Positions 32,717-40,320 of a stretch of 64,000 nucleotides of DNA are shown here, piece by piece. Numbering within the stretch: the stretch's first letter is position 1; every line of letters begins with the position of its first letter. A model generated the notes under the pieces. That model was not told where the DNA came from and did no database searches. It worked only from the letters and a program-made list of their open reading frames with translations. This stretch comes from Clostridia bacterium (GTDB lineage: Bacteria > Bacillota > Clostridia > CAKSNL01 > HGM11501): contig JAFQQJ010000011.1 in NCBI GenBank assembly GCA_017411325.1, positions 1 to 64,000 of the forward strand. The letters run 5' to 3'. The position numbers were made by a program, and so were the translations under genes.

Positions 32717-33346
32717 ATGCAAAAGCTTACAGTTACATTTATATACGGAAAAGACGATACAAGAAAATTAAAATACCGCCTCACGGGAGACATTCCGATA
32801 GGCGTTATGCTTGAAAAGCTTATAGGCTTTCAGTTTATCGTTGACTCGGCAGATCCCAAAACCTTTAATGTCCTGCACAAAGGCATCCAGATAGAGGATT
32901 TGTCAAAAACCTTTGAAGAGTGTGAAGTCATTGACGGAGATGAAATTTATCTTGTTCCTACGGTTTTCGATCCCATTCCCCCTCTTCCCGAAAACGATGC
33001 GCCTGTAAAGAAGGCTCCTTCCAGAACTCACGAGAAAAACGATTTTCAGGAGGAAGAGCATCATCATTCACACCACAGACAAAACAGCGGCCGTCAGGGC
33101 GGAGGAAGAAACAATAATTCTCACAACAATTACAGACGGGGAGGACATACTCAGGGACAGCAGAAAAAGCAAGGTGCTCCCCAGGGTGAAAGAAAGCCTC
33201 AGTCACAGAGTCAGAATACAAAACCCGCTGCCACCTCTTCCCAGGGCGAAAAGAAGGATGCTCCGATCCCCTTTAAGCCCCACTCACGAAACTTCCACAG
33301 AAATCACGGAAGACGGCCGGGAAACAATCAGAATAAACCCAACTGA
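32717..33346 (+). CDS. Beta-grasp-like domain with basic low-complexity tail
   Basis: A 209-residue protein of unknown function. The first 85 residues have the strand-helix-strand rhythm of a ubiquitin/YukD-like beta-grasp: KLTVTFIY...KLKYRLTGDIPIGVMLEKLIGFQF...VLHKGIQIEDLSKTFEECEVIDGDEIYLVP. From about residue 95 it is disordered and rich in His, Gln, Arg, Asn and Gly (HHHSHHRQN, GRQGGGRNNNSHNN, HRNHGRRPG), as in RNA-binding or phase-separating tails. ATG 32717 follows GGAAAGGA and the gene ends the murA operon. No membrane segment or signal. The fold is my reading, not a search result. Confidence 0.6.
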   Translation: MQKLTVTFIYGKDDTRKLKYRLTGDIPIGVMLEKLIGFQFIVDSADPKTFNVLHKGIQIEDLSKTFEECEVIDGDEIYLVPTVFDPIPPLPENDAPVKKAPSRTHEKNDFQEEEHHHSHHRQNSGRQGGGRNNNSHNNYRRGGHTQGQQKKQGAPQGERKPQSQSQNTKPAATSSQGEKKDAPIPFKPHSRNFHRNHGRRPGNNQNKPN

Positions 33347-33384
33347 TAAAAAAATGAGCTGTAAAAATTACAGCTCATTTTTTC
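33347..33384. terminator. Terminator of the murA operon
   Basis: AAAATGAGCTGTAA pairs with TTACAGCTCATTTT around AAA, with T-runs; it separates two convergent genes and overlaps the 3' end of the small membrane protein gene. Confidence 0.85.
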
Positions 33385-33602
33385 TTTTTTATTAAAATCC
33401 ATACACTCACCGTCATCACAGCAAGCCCCACCGCAAGCAATAAAAGTGCAAAAAATACTTCTTCTTCAAAAAGGTGGCTCCTCGTCACCACATACATAAA
33501 CTGTTCCTCGGCCGTCATACGGTGCCAGAGGATTATATCAATCAATTCAAGTATGCTTAAAAAGGATGCAAATACGCCTGCAGCGAGCATAAATTTTTTC
33601 AC
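33375..33602 (-). CDS. Small two-helix membrane protein
   Basis: A 75-residue protein with two hydrophobic helices (LAAGVFASFLSILELIDIILW, about 6-26 and FFALLLLAVGLAVMTVSVWILI, about 50-71) and a basic KKKK end, joined by an acidic/aromatic loop. GTG 33602 follows GAGGG by 7 bases; an in-frame extension upstream would be inside the ncRNA terminator. Function unknown. The gene lies 20 bases after the terminator of the second ncRNA candidate and has no other visible promoter, so it may be expressed by read-through. Confidence 0.55.
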   Translation of the reverse strand: MKKFMLAAGVFASFLSILELIDIILWHRMTAEEQFMYVVTRSHLFEEEVFFALLLLAVGLAVMTVSVWILIKKKK

Positions 33603-33621
33603 GGAAAATCCCTCACAAAAT

Positions 33622-33648
33622 AAAAAAATGCGTCCAATTAAGGACGCA
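33622..33648 (-). terminator. Terminator of ncRNA copy 2
   Basis: TGCGTCC and GGACGCA pair around TTAATT, followed in the minus direction by seven T. Confidence 0.85.
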
Positions 33649-33795
33649 CGAAAAAGTGTTTCCTTAATTGTCGCCAAACAATTATTATGAATACCTATCT
33701 AAATCGTCAAGGAAAATTCAAATAAAAGGAAAACACCTTTTACCAAAGGTATTTTTCCTTGACAATCAAAAAAATATTCGTAATAATTGTTTGGC
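33622..33795 (-). ncRNA. Candidate structured ncRNA, 6S-RNA-like (copy 2)
   Basis: A perfect TTGACA-17-TATAAT promoter gives a transcript starting at about 33795, exactly the first base of a 21-bp closing helix (33775-33795 with 33673-33693, one A-C mismatch). A bubble follows (5' strand seven U, 33774-33768; 3' strand UAGAUAGG), then a 15-bp apical helix (33753-33767 with 33702-33716, two G-U). Its interior can also form a hairpin (GGAAAA..TTTTCC). The closing helix is followed by about 25 bases and a terminator, total about 174 nt. The 5' end GCCAAACAATT resembles copy 1 (GCCACATAATT). Identity as 6S RNA is inferred; the sequence shows a discrete transcription unit with strong secondary structure and no open reading frame. 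Confidence 0.65.
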
Positions 33796-33801
33796 AGAAA
33801 T

Positions 33802-33830
33802 ATTATACCACCGTTATCACGATTTGTCAA
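33802..33830 (-). promoter_or_regulatory. Consensus promoter of ncRNA copy 2
   Basis: TTGACA (33825-33830) and TATAAT (33802-33807) on the minus strand, 17 bp apart with GGTGG before the -10: the only promoter in the window that matches both consensus boxes perfectly. Confidence 0.88.
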
Positions 33831-33852
33831 ATAAAAGTAAACCGCAAAGTAT

Positions 33853-33887
33853 AAAAAGCATTTGAACTTTCGTTCAAATGCTTTTTC
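33853..33887 (-). terminator. Terminator of polC
   Basis: AAAAAGCATTTGAAC pairs with GTTCAAATGCTTTTT around TTTC, one base beyond the polC stop codon. Confidence 0.9.
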
Positions 33888-33888
33888 A

Positions 33889-36800
33889 TTATTCCATCAT
33901 ATCGAAAAGCGATGTCTGACTGCTTTCGGAAAGCCCTTTAAGGCATCCTGCATTTTGGAGCAAGTCGGTTATGGATTTACCGACGTGGGCGCGCTGACGG
34001 ATATCCTCAATTGAGAAGAATTTTCCGCCCTCTTCCCTTGCCTCCATAATCTGCTTTGCCGCAACCGCACCAAGGTTAGCTATGGATGAAAGCGGAGGAA
34101 TTATCCTTCCGTCTTCACCCTTTAAAAACTTTGATGCGTGGGATTTATAAAGGTCAACAGGTGCAAATTCAATACCACGGGCATACATTTCACGGCAGAT
34201 TTCAAGAATGGTCTGAATGTTCTTTTCACGGGTGGAAATTGCCTTACCTATCTTTTCATATTCCTTTATCTTGTCGTTGGTAAAGTCATACCCCTTGGTC
34301 ATAAGCTCATAGTCAAAGTCATCCGCTCTTACCGTATAATATGCGATATAATATTCAACCGGGCGGTGCACCTTGTACCAGGCAATACGAAAGGCGTTGG
34401 TAACATATGCCGCCGCGTGAGCCTTCGGGAACATATACTTTATCTTAAGACAGGAATCAATATACCATTCGGGAACATCGTGCTCCCTCATCATATCCAT
34501 CCATTCATCCTTAAGTCCCTTACCTTTTCTTACAGACTCCATTATCTTAAATGCATCGCCGTTGGGAAGCCCCATGGCAATAAGGTAAGCCATAATATCG
34601 TCACGGGTACATATACAGCTGTTAAGGGTACAGGTATTGGAGTTTACAAGGTCCTGGGCGTTGCCGAACCAAACGTCCGTACCGTGCGAAAGTCCGCTGA
34701 TACGGATAAGCTCGGAAAAGGTTTTGGGCATTGTTTCAACAAGCATATTTCTTACAATTCTTGTTCCGAACTCAGGGATGCCGTAGGTGCCAACAACACT
34801 GTCTATCTGCTCAGGCGTTACCCCCAGAGCCTCGGTGGATGAAAAGAGGCTCATCGTTTCCTTGTCGTCAAGCCTGATATCCTGAACCTTGGTGTTTGTA
34901 AGGTCTTCAAGCATTCTTATAACCGTCGGATCGTCGTGCCCTAATATATCAAGCTTCAAAAGGTTATCGTGGATTGAGTGATAGTCAAAGTGTGTTGTCG
35001 TTACGTCGCTGTCGGGATCGTCCGCAGGGTGCTGAACCGGGGTAAAGTCGTGAATATCCAGCTCCTTGGGGCAGACAATTACGCCTCCGGGGTGCTGTCC
35101 CGTCGTTCTTTTTACGCCGGTACATCCAAGCTTCAAACGCTCAACCTCAGCCTCTCTTGCCCTTATACCGCGTTTTTCAAAGTATTTCTTCACATAGCCA
35201 TAGGCTGTTTTTTCAGCAACAGTTCCGATTGTTCCCGCCTTGAATACATAGCCCTCGCCAAAGAGCTCTCCCGTGTATTTATGTGCCTTGGTCTGATAGT
35301 CACCCGAGAAGTTTAAGTCAATATCGGGAACCTTGTCCGCATTGAAGCCGAGGAAGGTTTCAAAGGGAATGTCGTGTCCTTCCTTCATAAGATTTGCTCC
35401 GCACTTGGGGCAGATTTTATCATCTAAGTCACATCCTGATAAACCGGGCGAAACCTTGGGGAATTCAAGATATTTGCACTCAGGACAAAGATAGTGTGCA
35501 GGAAGTGAGTTTATCTCCGTAATACCCGACAAAAAGGCAACAAATGACGAACCAACCGAGCCTCGCGAGCCCACGATATATCCGTCGTCGTTGGACTTTT
35601 TAACCAGCTTCTGAGCAATCATATACATAACGTCATAACCGTTATTTATGATGGGGTTAATTTCCCTTACGAGTCTGTCCTCTACAAACTCAGGCAGAGG
35701 ATCACCATAAAGACGGTGTGCCTTTTCATAGCAAAGACGCTTTAAGTCCTCGGCACTGTTTTCGATTGTGGGAGGATAGTTTCCGTCCTTTATAGGGATA
35801 ACATCCTCAATCATATCAGCAATTTTATTGGTGTTTTCCACAACAACCTCATAGGCTCTGTCCCCGAGATACTTAAACTCGTCAAGCATTTCTTTTGTGT
35901 TTCTGAAGTAAAGAGGAGGCTGATTATCCGCATCGTCGAAGCCCTTTGAATCCATAAGGATTCTTCTGTAAACCTCATCCTCAGGATCCAGAAAGTGGGT
36001 ATCGCAGGTTGCAACAGTAAGCTTTCCGAGCTTATCTGCCATAGCAAGAATTCTCTTGTTGTATTCTATAAGTTCAGCTTCGCTCTTTACAATCCCCTCT
36101 CTTATCATAAAGGCATTGTTTTTAAGGGGCTGAATTTCAAGATAGTCATAGTATGATGCAATGGATTCAAGCTCCGTCTCATTTTTACCGTCAACCATTG
36201 CACGGTAAAGCTCTCCCGCCTCGCAGGCAGAACCCACAATGAGTCCCTCTCTGTATTTTGTAAGAAGGCTCTTGGGTATTCGGGGGGTTCTTCCGAGGTA
36301 CTTAAGATGGGATTCCGTTATTATCTTATAAAGGTTTTTAATACCCTTAAATTCCTTTATGAGAATGATTACGTGATAGCAGTTTTTGGTTTTTCTTACA
36401 TCAATCTGTCCGCCAAGAGCAGAATTTATATCCATTACATTATTAACGCCCAAAGCTTTCATCTTACGCAAAAATTCTGCCCAGATTGCACCCGTTACCT
36501 CTGCATCGTTTACCGCTCTGTGGTGATTGGGGTTATCTATATTAAGATGCTCGGCAATTATGTTAAGCTTATGCTTTTTAAGTTCCGGAAGCAGTGCCTG
36601 GGATAAAATCAGTGTACAGATTATGGTATTGTCAAAGTTAAGTCCGTTTCTCTCTGCGGCAATTTTTATAAAGCCCGTATCAAACTTTGCATTGTGGGCA
36701 ATTACCGGCGCACCGCTGCAGAAATTAAGAAATTCTTCAACGGCTTCGCCCTCCAAAGGAGCTCCTTCAACCATTTCGTCGGTTATTCCCGTAAGCTCTG

Positions 36801-38127
36801 TGATTTTTTCAGGAATGTGACGTTTCGGATCAACAAAGGTGGAAAACCGGTCAATAACCTTATCCCCCTTCATTTTTACGGCACCGATTTCCGTTATAAC
36901 ATCGGTGTTTTTATCAAGTCCCGTGGTTTCAATGTCAAATATAACAAATTCATCTTCAACAGAATGGTCTTTTCCGTTTTTAACCGCATCAATGGTATCG
37001 GGAACAAGATAGCCTTCGACGCCGTAAAGAATTTTAATGGGATTGTCTCCCTTTGCCTTAAGTGCTTCGGGATAGGACTGAACAACACCGTGGTCGGTTA
37101 TGGCAACCGCAGGCATTCCCCACTCTATGGCACGCTTTACAATAGATTTTGCAGAGCAAACCGCATCCATCGCCGACATCTGTGTGTGGCAATGAAGTTC
37201 CACCCTCTTTACAGGCTCATCGTCTGTTTTCTTCTTCTTTTGTGCCTTTTCAATATTTCTTACGGCAATGGTTTCTTCTCTTTCAAAGGGATCGTTACGA
37301 AGCTCACCCTGTACGCACACGGTAGCTCCCACCTTAACGCCCTCCAATACCTCTTCAAGCTTATCGGCAGAAGTAAAGAATTTACATCCGATGGAATTTG
37401 TAAGGTCGGTAATTATAAACTTTACAATAACCTTTTTACTCTTAAGCTCCTTGGTTTCAACCGCAAGAATTTCTCCTTTTATTATAACCTTATCGGTTTC
37501 CTCGGATATATCGTCAATTGCAATAATTTCGCCCTTGATGCTCTTGCCAAGTAAAACATCTCCGCTTGTTGTCTTCTGCACAACCTTCTTTTCTTTTTTG
37601 CCTTCTCCCTCGTTTTCAGAATATGAAATTTCGGGAAGGTCAGGCATTTCAACCTTTTCCTTTTTATCAATAAACTCCACGTTAACGGAAAGATTGGTCT
37701 GGTCAAGAATTATTTTATGTATAAGCTTGTCGCATTTTTTTATGAGAAGCATTTCCATTCCGCCGTGAATAGCGGTTATTTTAAGGGTTTCATCGGAAAA
37801 TTCAATTCTGCTTCCCATAAGCATATAGTAAAATGCGGGTTCGGCTTTTTTCACCTCGTGTAAAAGATTCGGATAATAAGCCTTGAAAAAGGCTTCATCC
37901 ATTGATGCGTTGGCATAAAATACCGATATAACACATTCCGAAAGCTTGTAAAATCCGGTCATTTCCTTTTTAAGGCTGTCAAGCTCAGAAAGCGACGAAA
38001 CATCATCAAGAGATAAGACAAGGGAAATTTTCCTTGCCTTTTTATCCATTTCAAACTTTATTACTTCCGCTTCGCTAAGTTTTTCCGAAACCTTAATTCC
38101 TTTAAGTGTTTTACCTAATGTTCTCAT
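33889..38127 (-). CDS. polC: DNA polymerase III PolC-type alpha subunit
   Basis: A 1412-residue replicative polymerase of low-GC Gram-positives. Order: N-terminal domain, OB fold (about 190-290), split PHP domain (VELHCHTQMSAMDA..AITDHGVVQSYPEAL, about 305-355), DEDD proofreading exonuclease inserted in PHP (FVIFDIETTGLD about 398-409, ending HRAVNDAEVTG), then palm with zinc finger CPECKYLEF..CPKCGANL and the catalytic PDIDLNFSGD. The C-terminus holds helix-hairpin-helix motifs and ends SLFDMME. Length and order fit full-length PolC. Follows ispG by 15 bp and ends at a strong terminator. Confidence 0.97.
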   Translation of the reverse strand: MRTLGKTLKGIKVSEKLSEAEVIKFEMDKKARKISLVLSLDDVSSLSELDSLKKEMTGFYKLSECVISVFYANASMDEAFFKAYYPNLLHEVKKAEPAFYYMLMGSRIEFSDETLKITAIHGGMEMLLIKKCDKLIHKIILDQTNLSVNVEFIDKKEKVEMPDLPEISYSENEGEGKKEKKVVQKTTSGDVLLGKSIKGEIIAIDDISEETDKVIIKGEILAVETKELKSKKVIVKFIITDLTNSIGCKFFTSADKLEEVLEGVKVGATVCVQGELRNDPFEREETIAVRNIEKAQKKKKTDDEPVKRVELHCHTQMSAMDAVCSAKSIVKRAIEWGMPAVAITDHGVVQSYPEALKAKGDNPIKILYGVEGYLVPDTIDAVKNGKDHSVEDEFVIFDIETTGLDKNTDVITEIGAVKMKGDKVIDRFSTFVDPKRHIPEKITELTGITDEMVEGAPLEGEAVEEFLNFCSGAPVIAHNAKFDTGFIKIAAERNGLNFDNTIICTLILSQALLPELKKHKLNIIAEHLNIDNPNHHRAVNDAEVTGAIWAEFLRKMKALGVNNVMDINSALGGQIDVRKTKNCYHVIILIKEFKGIKNLYKIITESHLKYLGRTPRIPKSLLTKYREGLIVGSACEAGELYRAMVDGKNETELESIASYYDYLEIQPLKNNAFMIREGIVKSEAELIEYNKRILAMADKLGKLTVATCDTHFLDPEDEVYRRILMDSKGFDDADNQPPLYFRNTKEMLDEFKYLGDRAYEVVVENTNKIADMIEDVIPIKDGNYPPTIENSAEDLKRLCYEKAHRLYGDPLPEFVEDRLVREINPIINNGYDVMYMIAQKLVKKSNDDGYIVGSRGSVGSSFVAFLSGITEINSLPAHYLCPECKYLEFPKVSPGLSGCDLDDKICPKCGANLMKEGHDIPFETFLGFNADKVPDIDLNFSGDYQTKAHKYTGELFGEGYVFKAGTIGTVAEKTAYGYVKKYFEKRGIRAREAEVERLKLGCTGVKRTTGQHPGGVIVCPKELDIHDFTPVQHPADDPDSDVTTTHFDYHSIHDNLLKLDILGHDDPTVIRMLEDLTNTKVQDIRLDDKETMSLFSSTEALGVTPEQIDSVVGTYGIPEFGTRIVRNMLVETMPKTFSELIRISGLSHGTDVWFGNAQDLVNSNTCTLNSCICTRDDIMAYLIAMGLPNGDAFKIMESVRKGKGLKDEWMDMMREHDVPEWYIDSCLKIKYMFPKAHAAAYVTNAFRIAWYKVHRPVEYYIAYYTVRADDFDYELMTKGYDFTNDKIKEYEKIGKAISTREKNIQTILEICREMYARGIEFAPVDLYKSHASKFLKGEDGRIIPPLSSIANLGAVAAKQIMEAREEGGKFFSIEDIRQRAHVGKSITDLLQNAGCLKGLSESSQTSLFDMME

Positions 38128-38142
38128 CTTTTTCCCTTCAAC

Positions 38143-39165
38143 TTACATCTTATCTATTTCGCCGAACAATTCTTCTATAATTTTATCCTCGGGAATTTTC
38201 TTTACTATTTCTCCCTTTTTGAACAAAATTGCCTCGCCCTTTCCGCCTGCAATTCCGATATCCGCCTCTTTTGCCTCACCGGGGCCGTTTACAACACACC
38301 CCATAACTGCAACGGTTATGTCCTTATTAACCGTTGCAAGACGGCTCTGAACCTCGGATGCGATAGCGATAAGGTCTATCTTTGTTCTCCCGCAGGTAGG
38401 ACAGGAAACAAGCTTGGCTCCGCCCCTCAAATCAAGGGTTTTAAGAAGCTCAATTCCCGCTTTTACTTCCTCTACGGGATCAGCCGTCAGAGACACTCTT
38501 AATGTATCACCTATTCCGTCAAGAAGCAGCGCGCCAATTCCTGCGCTGGAGCGTATAATTCCCGAATAGCTTGTTCCCGCCTCGGTCACGCCCACGTGAA
38601 GCGGATAGTCAAAGGCTTTTGATGCAAGGCGATATGCCTCAACGGTTGTTTTCACATCGGAAGATTTAAGTGAAATTGCCATATCGTAAAAATTGCAGTC
38701 TTCAAGCATCTTTATATGACGGCGTGCACTCTCCACCATCTTTTCAGGAGTAGGACTGCCAAGGTCTTTTTCAAGTGAACCGCCGTTTACGCCGATTCTT
38801 ATTGGTACACACTTTGCCTTTGCCGCTTCGGCAACAGCCTTAACCCTATCCATAGAACCAATGTTTCCGGGATTTATTCTTACCTTTGATACACCTGCCT
38901 CAATGGAGGCAAGTGCAAGTTTATAGTCAAAATGGATATCCGCAACAACGGGAATGGGGCTTTTCGCACAGATTTCCTTCATTGCTTCTGCCGCATCGGT
39001 ATCGGGTACAGTTACCCTTATAATGTCGCAGCCCGCCTTGTAAAGCCTGTCTATCTGCGAAAGAGTTGCATAAGCATCCTTTGTATCCGTATTTGTCATG
39101 GACTGCACACTAATGGGTGCGCCACCGCCTATTTTCACATTTCCGACATTAATCTGTCTTGTCAT
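38143..39165 (-). CDS. ispG: (E)-4-hydroxy-3-methylbut-2-enyl diphosphate synthase
   Basis: A 340-residue 4Fe-4S enzyme of the MEP isoprenoid pathway, converting MEcPP to HMBPP. TIM barrel with PISVQSMTNTDTKDAYATLSQI at the N-terminus; the cluster Cys are in SCPTCGRTK and MGCVVNGPGEAKEADIG. Length is that of the short bacterial form. Starts one base after the stop of the lipoprotein gene, with AGGTGGAG as site, so it is translated in coupling. In many Clostridia the order is dxr-rseP-ispG-polC; ispG-polC is retained here but the genes before are different. Confidence 0.96.
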   Translation of the reverse strand: MTRQINVGNVKIGGGAPISVQSMTNTDTKDAYATLSQIDRLYKAGCDIIRVTVPDTDAAEAMKEICAKSPIPVVADIHFDYKLALASIEAGVSKVRINPGNIGSMDRVKAVAEAAKAKCVPIRIGVNGGSLEKDLGSPTPEKMVESARRHIKMLEDCNFYDMAISLKSSDVKTTVEAYRLASKAFDYPLHVGVTEAGTSYSGIIRSSAGIGALLLDGIGDTLRVSLTADPVEEVKAGIELLKTLDLRGGAKLVSCPTCGRTKIDLIAIASEVQSRLATVNKDITVAVMGCVVNGPGEAKEADIGIAGGKGEAILFKKGEIVKKIPEDKIIEELFGEIDKM

Positions 39166-39166
39166 T

Positions 39167-40255
39167 TTATTTCTCCACCTTTTCGGCTTTCTTTATCATA
39201 AGACTTCCGTCTTTCTGCGGAACAACCGTATCAGTACCCATTTCACCCTGCAGCGTATCATAGGTTTTACGCCACAAAAGATTAAGCTCTTCGTCGTATT
39301 TTGCCGCAACGGTTTCATTGTCCGTCCATAATGCCGATATATATAAAGGTTGCGGAACACTTCTTACAGGGCGTTCTGCCACAATTATGAATCCGCCGTC
39401 ATCTGTAGCTGTTAAGCTTCCGTAAATTTCAGTTTCCGTTTCTTTTAATATTATGCCGTTTTCATCTATTAAAACAAATTTGTTTACCATATCACCGTCT
39501 TTGGCGTAATGCTGTGAAACAATGACCTTTCCCGAAGAAAGCTCGGCTATATCATAAATTATCTGCTCCAAGGGCTCAGATTCCCATATAACTTCGCCAT
39601 CCTCCGATACTTTGGTGATAACAATTTTAACTCCGTCTTCTGTCGCTTTGCCGCAGGACAGATACGCCGCCGTATCGGAAAGATAGTCCGCACTTCCTGC
39701 AAACTGCACCCTTTTGCTCCATTTAAGCTCCAGAGTATCTTTATCAAAAAGAGCCGCAAAGGGGTTATTTCCGAATACCGATTCGCCGGACTGACTTTTT
39801 CCCGAAACCAAAATGCCCATATTTTCGTTATAGGCTGCGGTATAGGGATAGTCAAAATCGCTTCCGCCATAGGTCTTTTCCAAAAGAAGCTTATCATACT
39901 TTGCAATATATACATCTCCGGGATATGAGCCGTCCGAGGTTTCTCCTACCGCAATATAACCGTCTTTGGTTTTTAATATAACGGCAGACTCATCCTTTCC
40001 CTTTATCATACTGTAAACCTCTGTTTTTTTTATAAATTCCCCGGTCATTATTTCGTAGGCAAATTCATCTGTAACAAAGCGTTCTTCTATATTTTTCGTG
40101 TTCACATCCTTCAAAGGTTCATACATGGGAAGCAAAGCACCGCCTGCCACAACCACATAATCTTCCTGATTCAAAGCTTCAGGCTTATCGCTTTCTTCAC
40201 ATCCTGTCGGAAAAAGAACTGCCAGAAACAAAAGATATATCAAGAACTTTTTCAT
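39167..40255 (-). CDS. Lipoprotein, beta-propeller-like, unknown function
   Basis: A 362-residue lipoprotein: signal with lipobox FPTGC (Cys19). The mature part has several strand repeats with D-x-(D/G) loops and Trp (GSYPGDVYIAKYDK, TYGGSDFDYPYTAAY, GKSQSGESVFGNNPFAALFDK, ELKWSKR, VIWESEPLEQ, ELNLLWRKTYD), like beta-propellers reporting a stored quantity. No known family could be assigned. Start ATG 40255 has AAGGAGG. It sits where rseP would be in the usual isoprenoid/replication cluster and is coupled to ispG; no promoter is seen between it and dacF's terminator. Confidence 0.75.
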   Translation of the reverse strand: MKKFLIYLLFLAVLFPTGCEESDKPEALNQEDYVVVAGGALLPMYEPLKDVNTKNIEERFVTDEFAYEIMTGEFIKKTEVYSMIKGKDESAVILKTKDGYIAVGETSDGSYPGDVYIAKYDKLLLEKTYGGSDFDYPYTAAYNENMGILVSGKSQSGESVFGNNPFAALFDKDTLELKWSKRVQFAGSADYLSDTAAYLSCGKATEDGVKIVITKVSEDGEVIWESEPLEQIIYDIAELSSGKVIVSQHYAKDGDMVNKFVLIDENGIILKETETEIYGSLTATDDGGFIIVAERPVRSVPQPLYISALWTDNETVAAKYDEELNLLWRKTYDTLQGEMGTDTVVPQKDGSLMIKKAEKVEK

Positions 40256-40288
40256 AAATTTACCTCCTTCTATATTTTAAGGGATAAA

Positions 40289-40316
40289 ATGTGCATCCTT
40301 AAAAAGGATGCACACA
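40289..40316 (-). terminator. Terminator of dacF
   Basis: GTGCATCC and GGATGCAC pair around TTTTTAA, followed by ATTTTAT in the minus direction. The T-run is short and interrupted, so some read-through into the lipoprotein-ispG-polC genes is plausible. Confidence 0.6.
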
Positions 40317-40320
40317 AGCT

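Larger units (their letters stand above)
33603..33888 (-). other. Intergenic segment between polC and small membrane gene
   Basis: This 286-bp gap holds the polC terminator (33853-33887) and the whole second ncRNA candidate with its own promoter (33802-33830) and terminator. Nothing else is seen. Confidence 0.7.
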
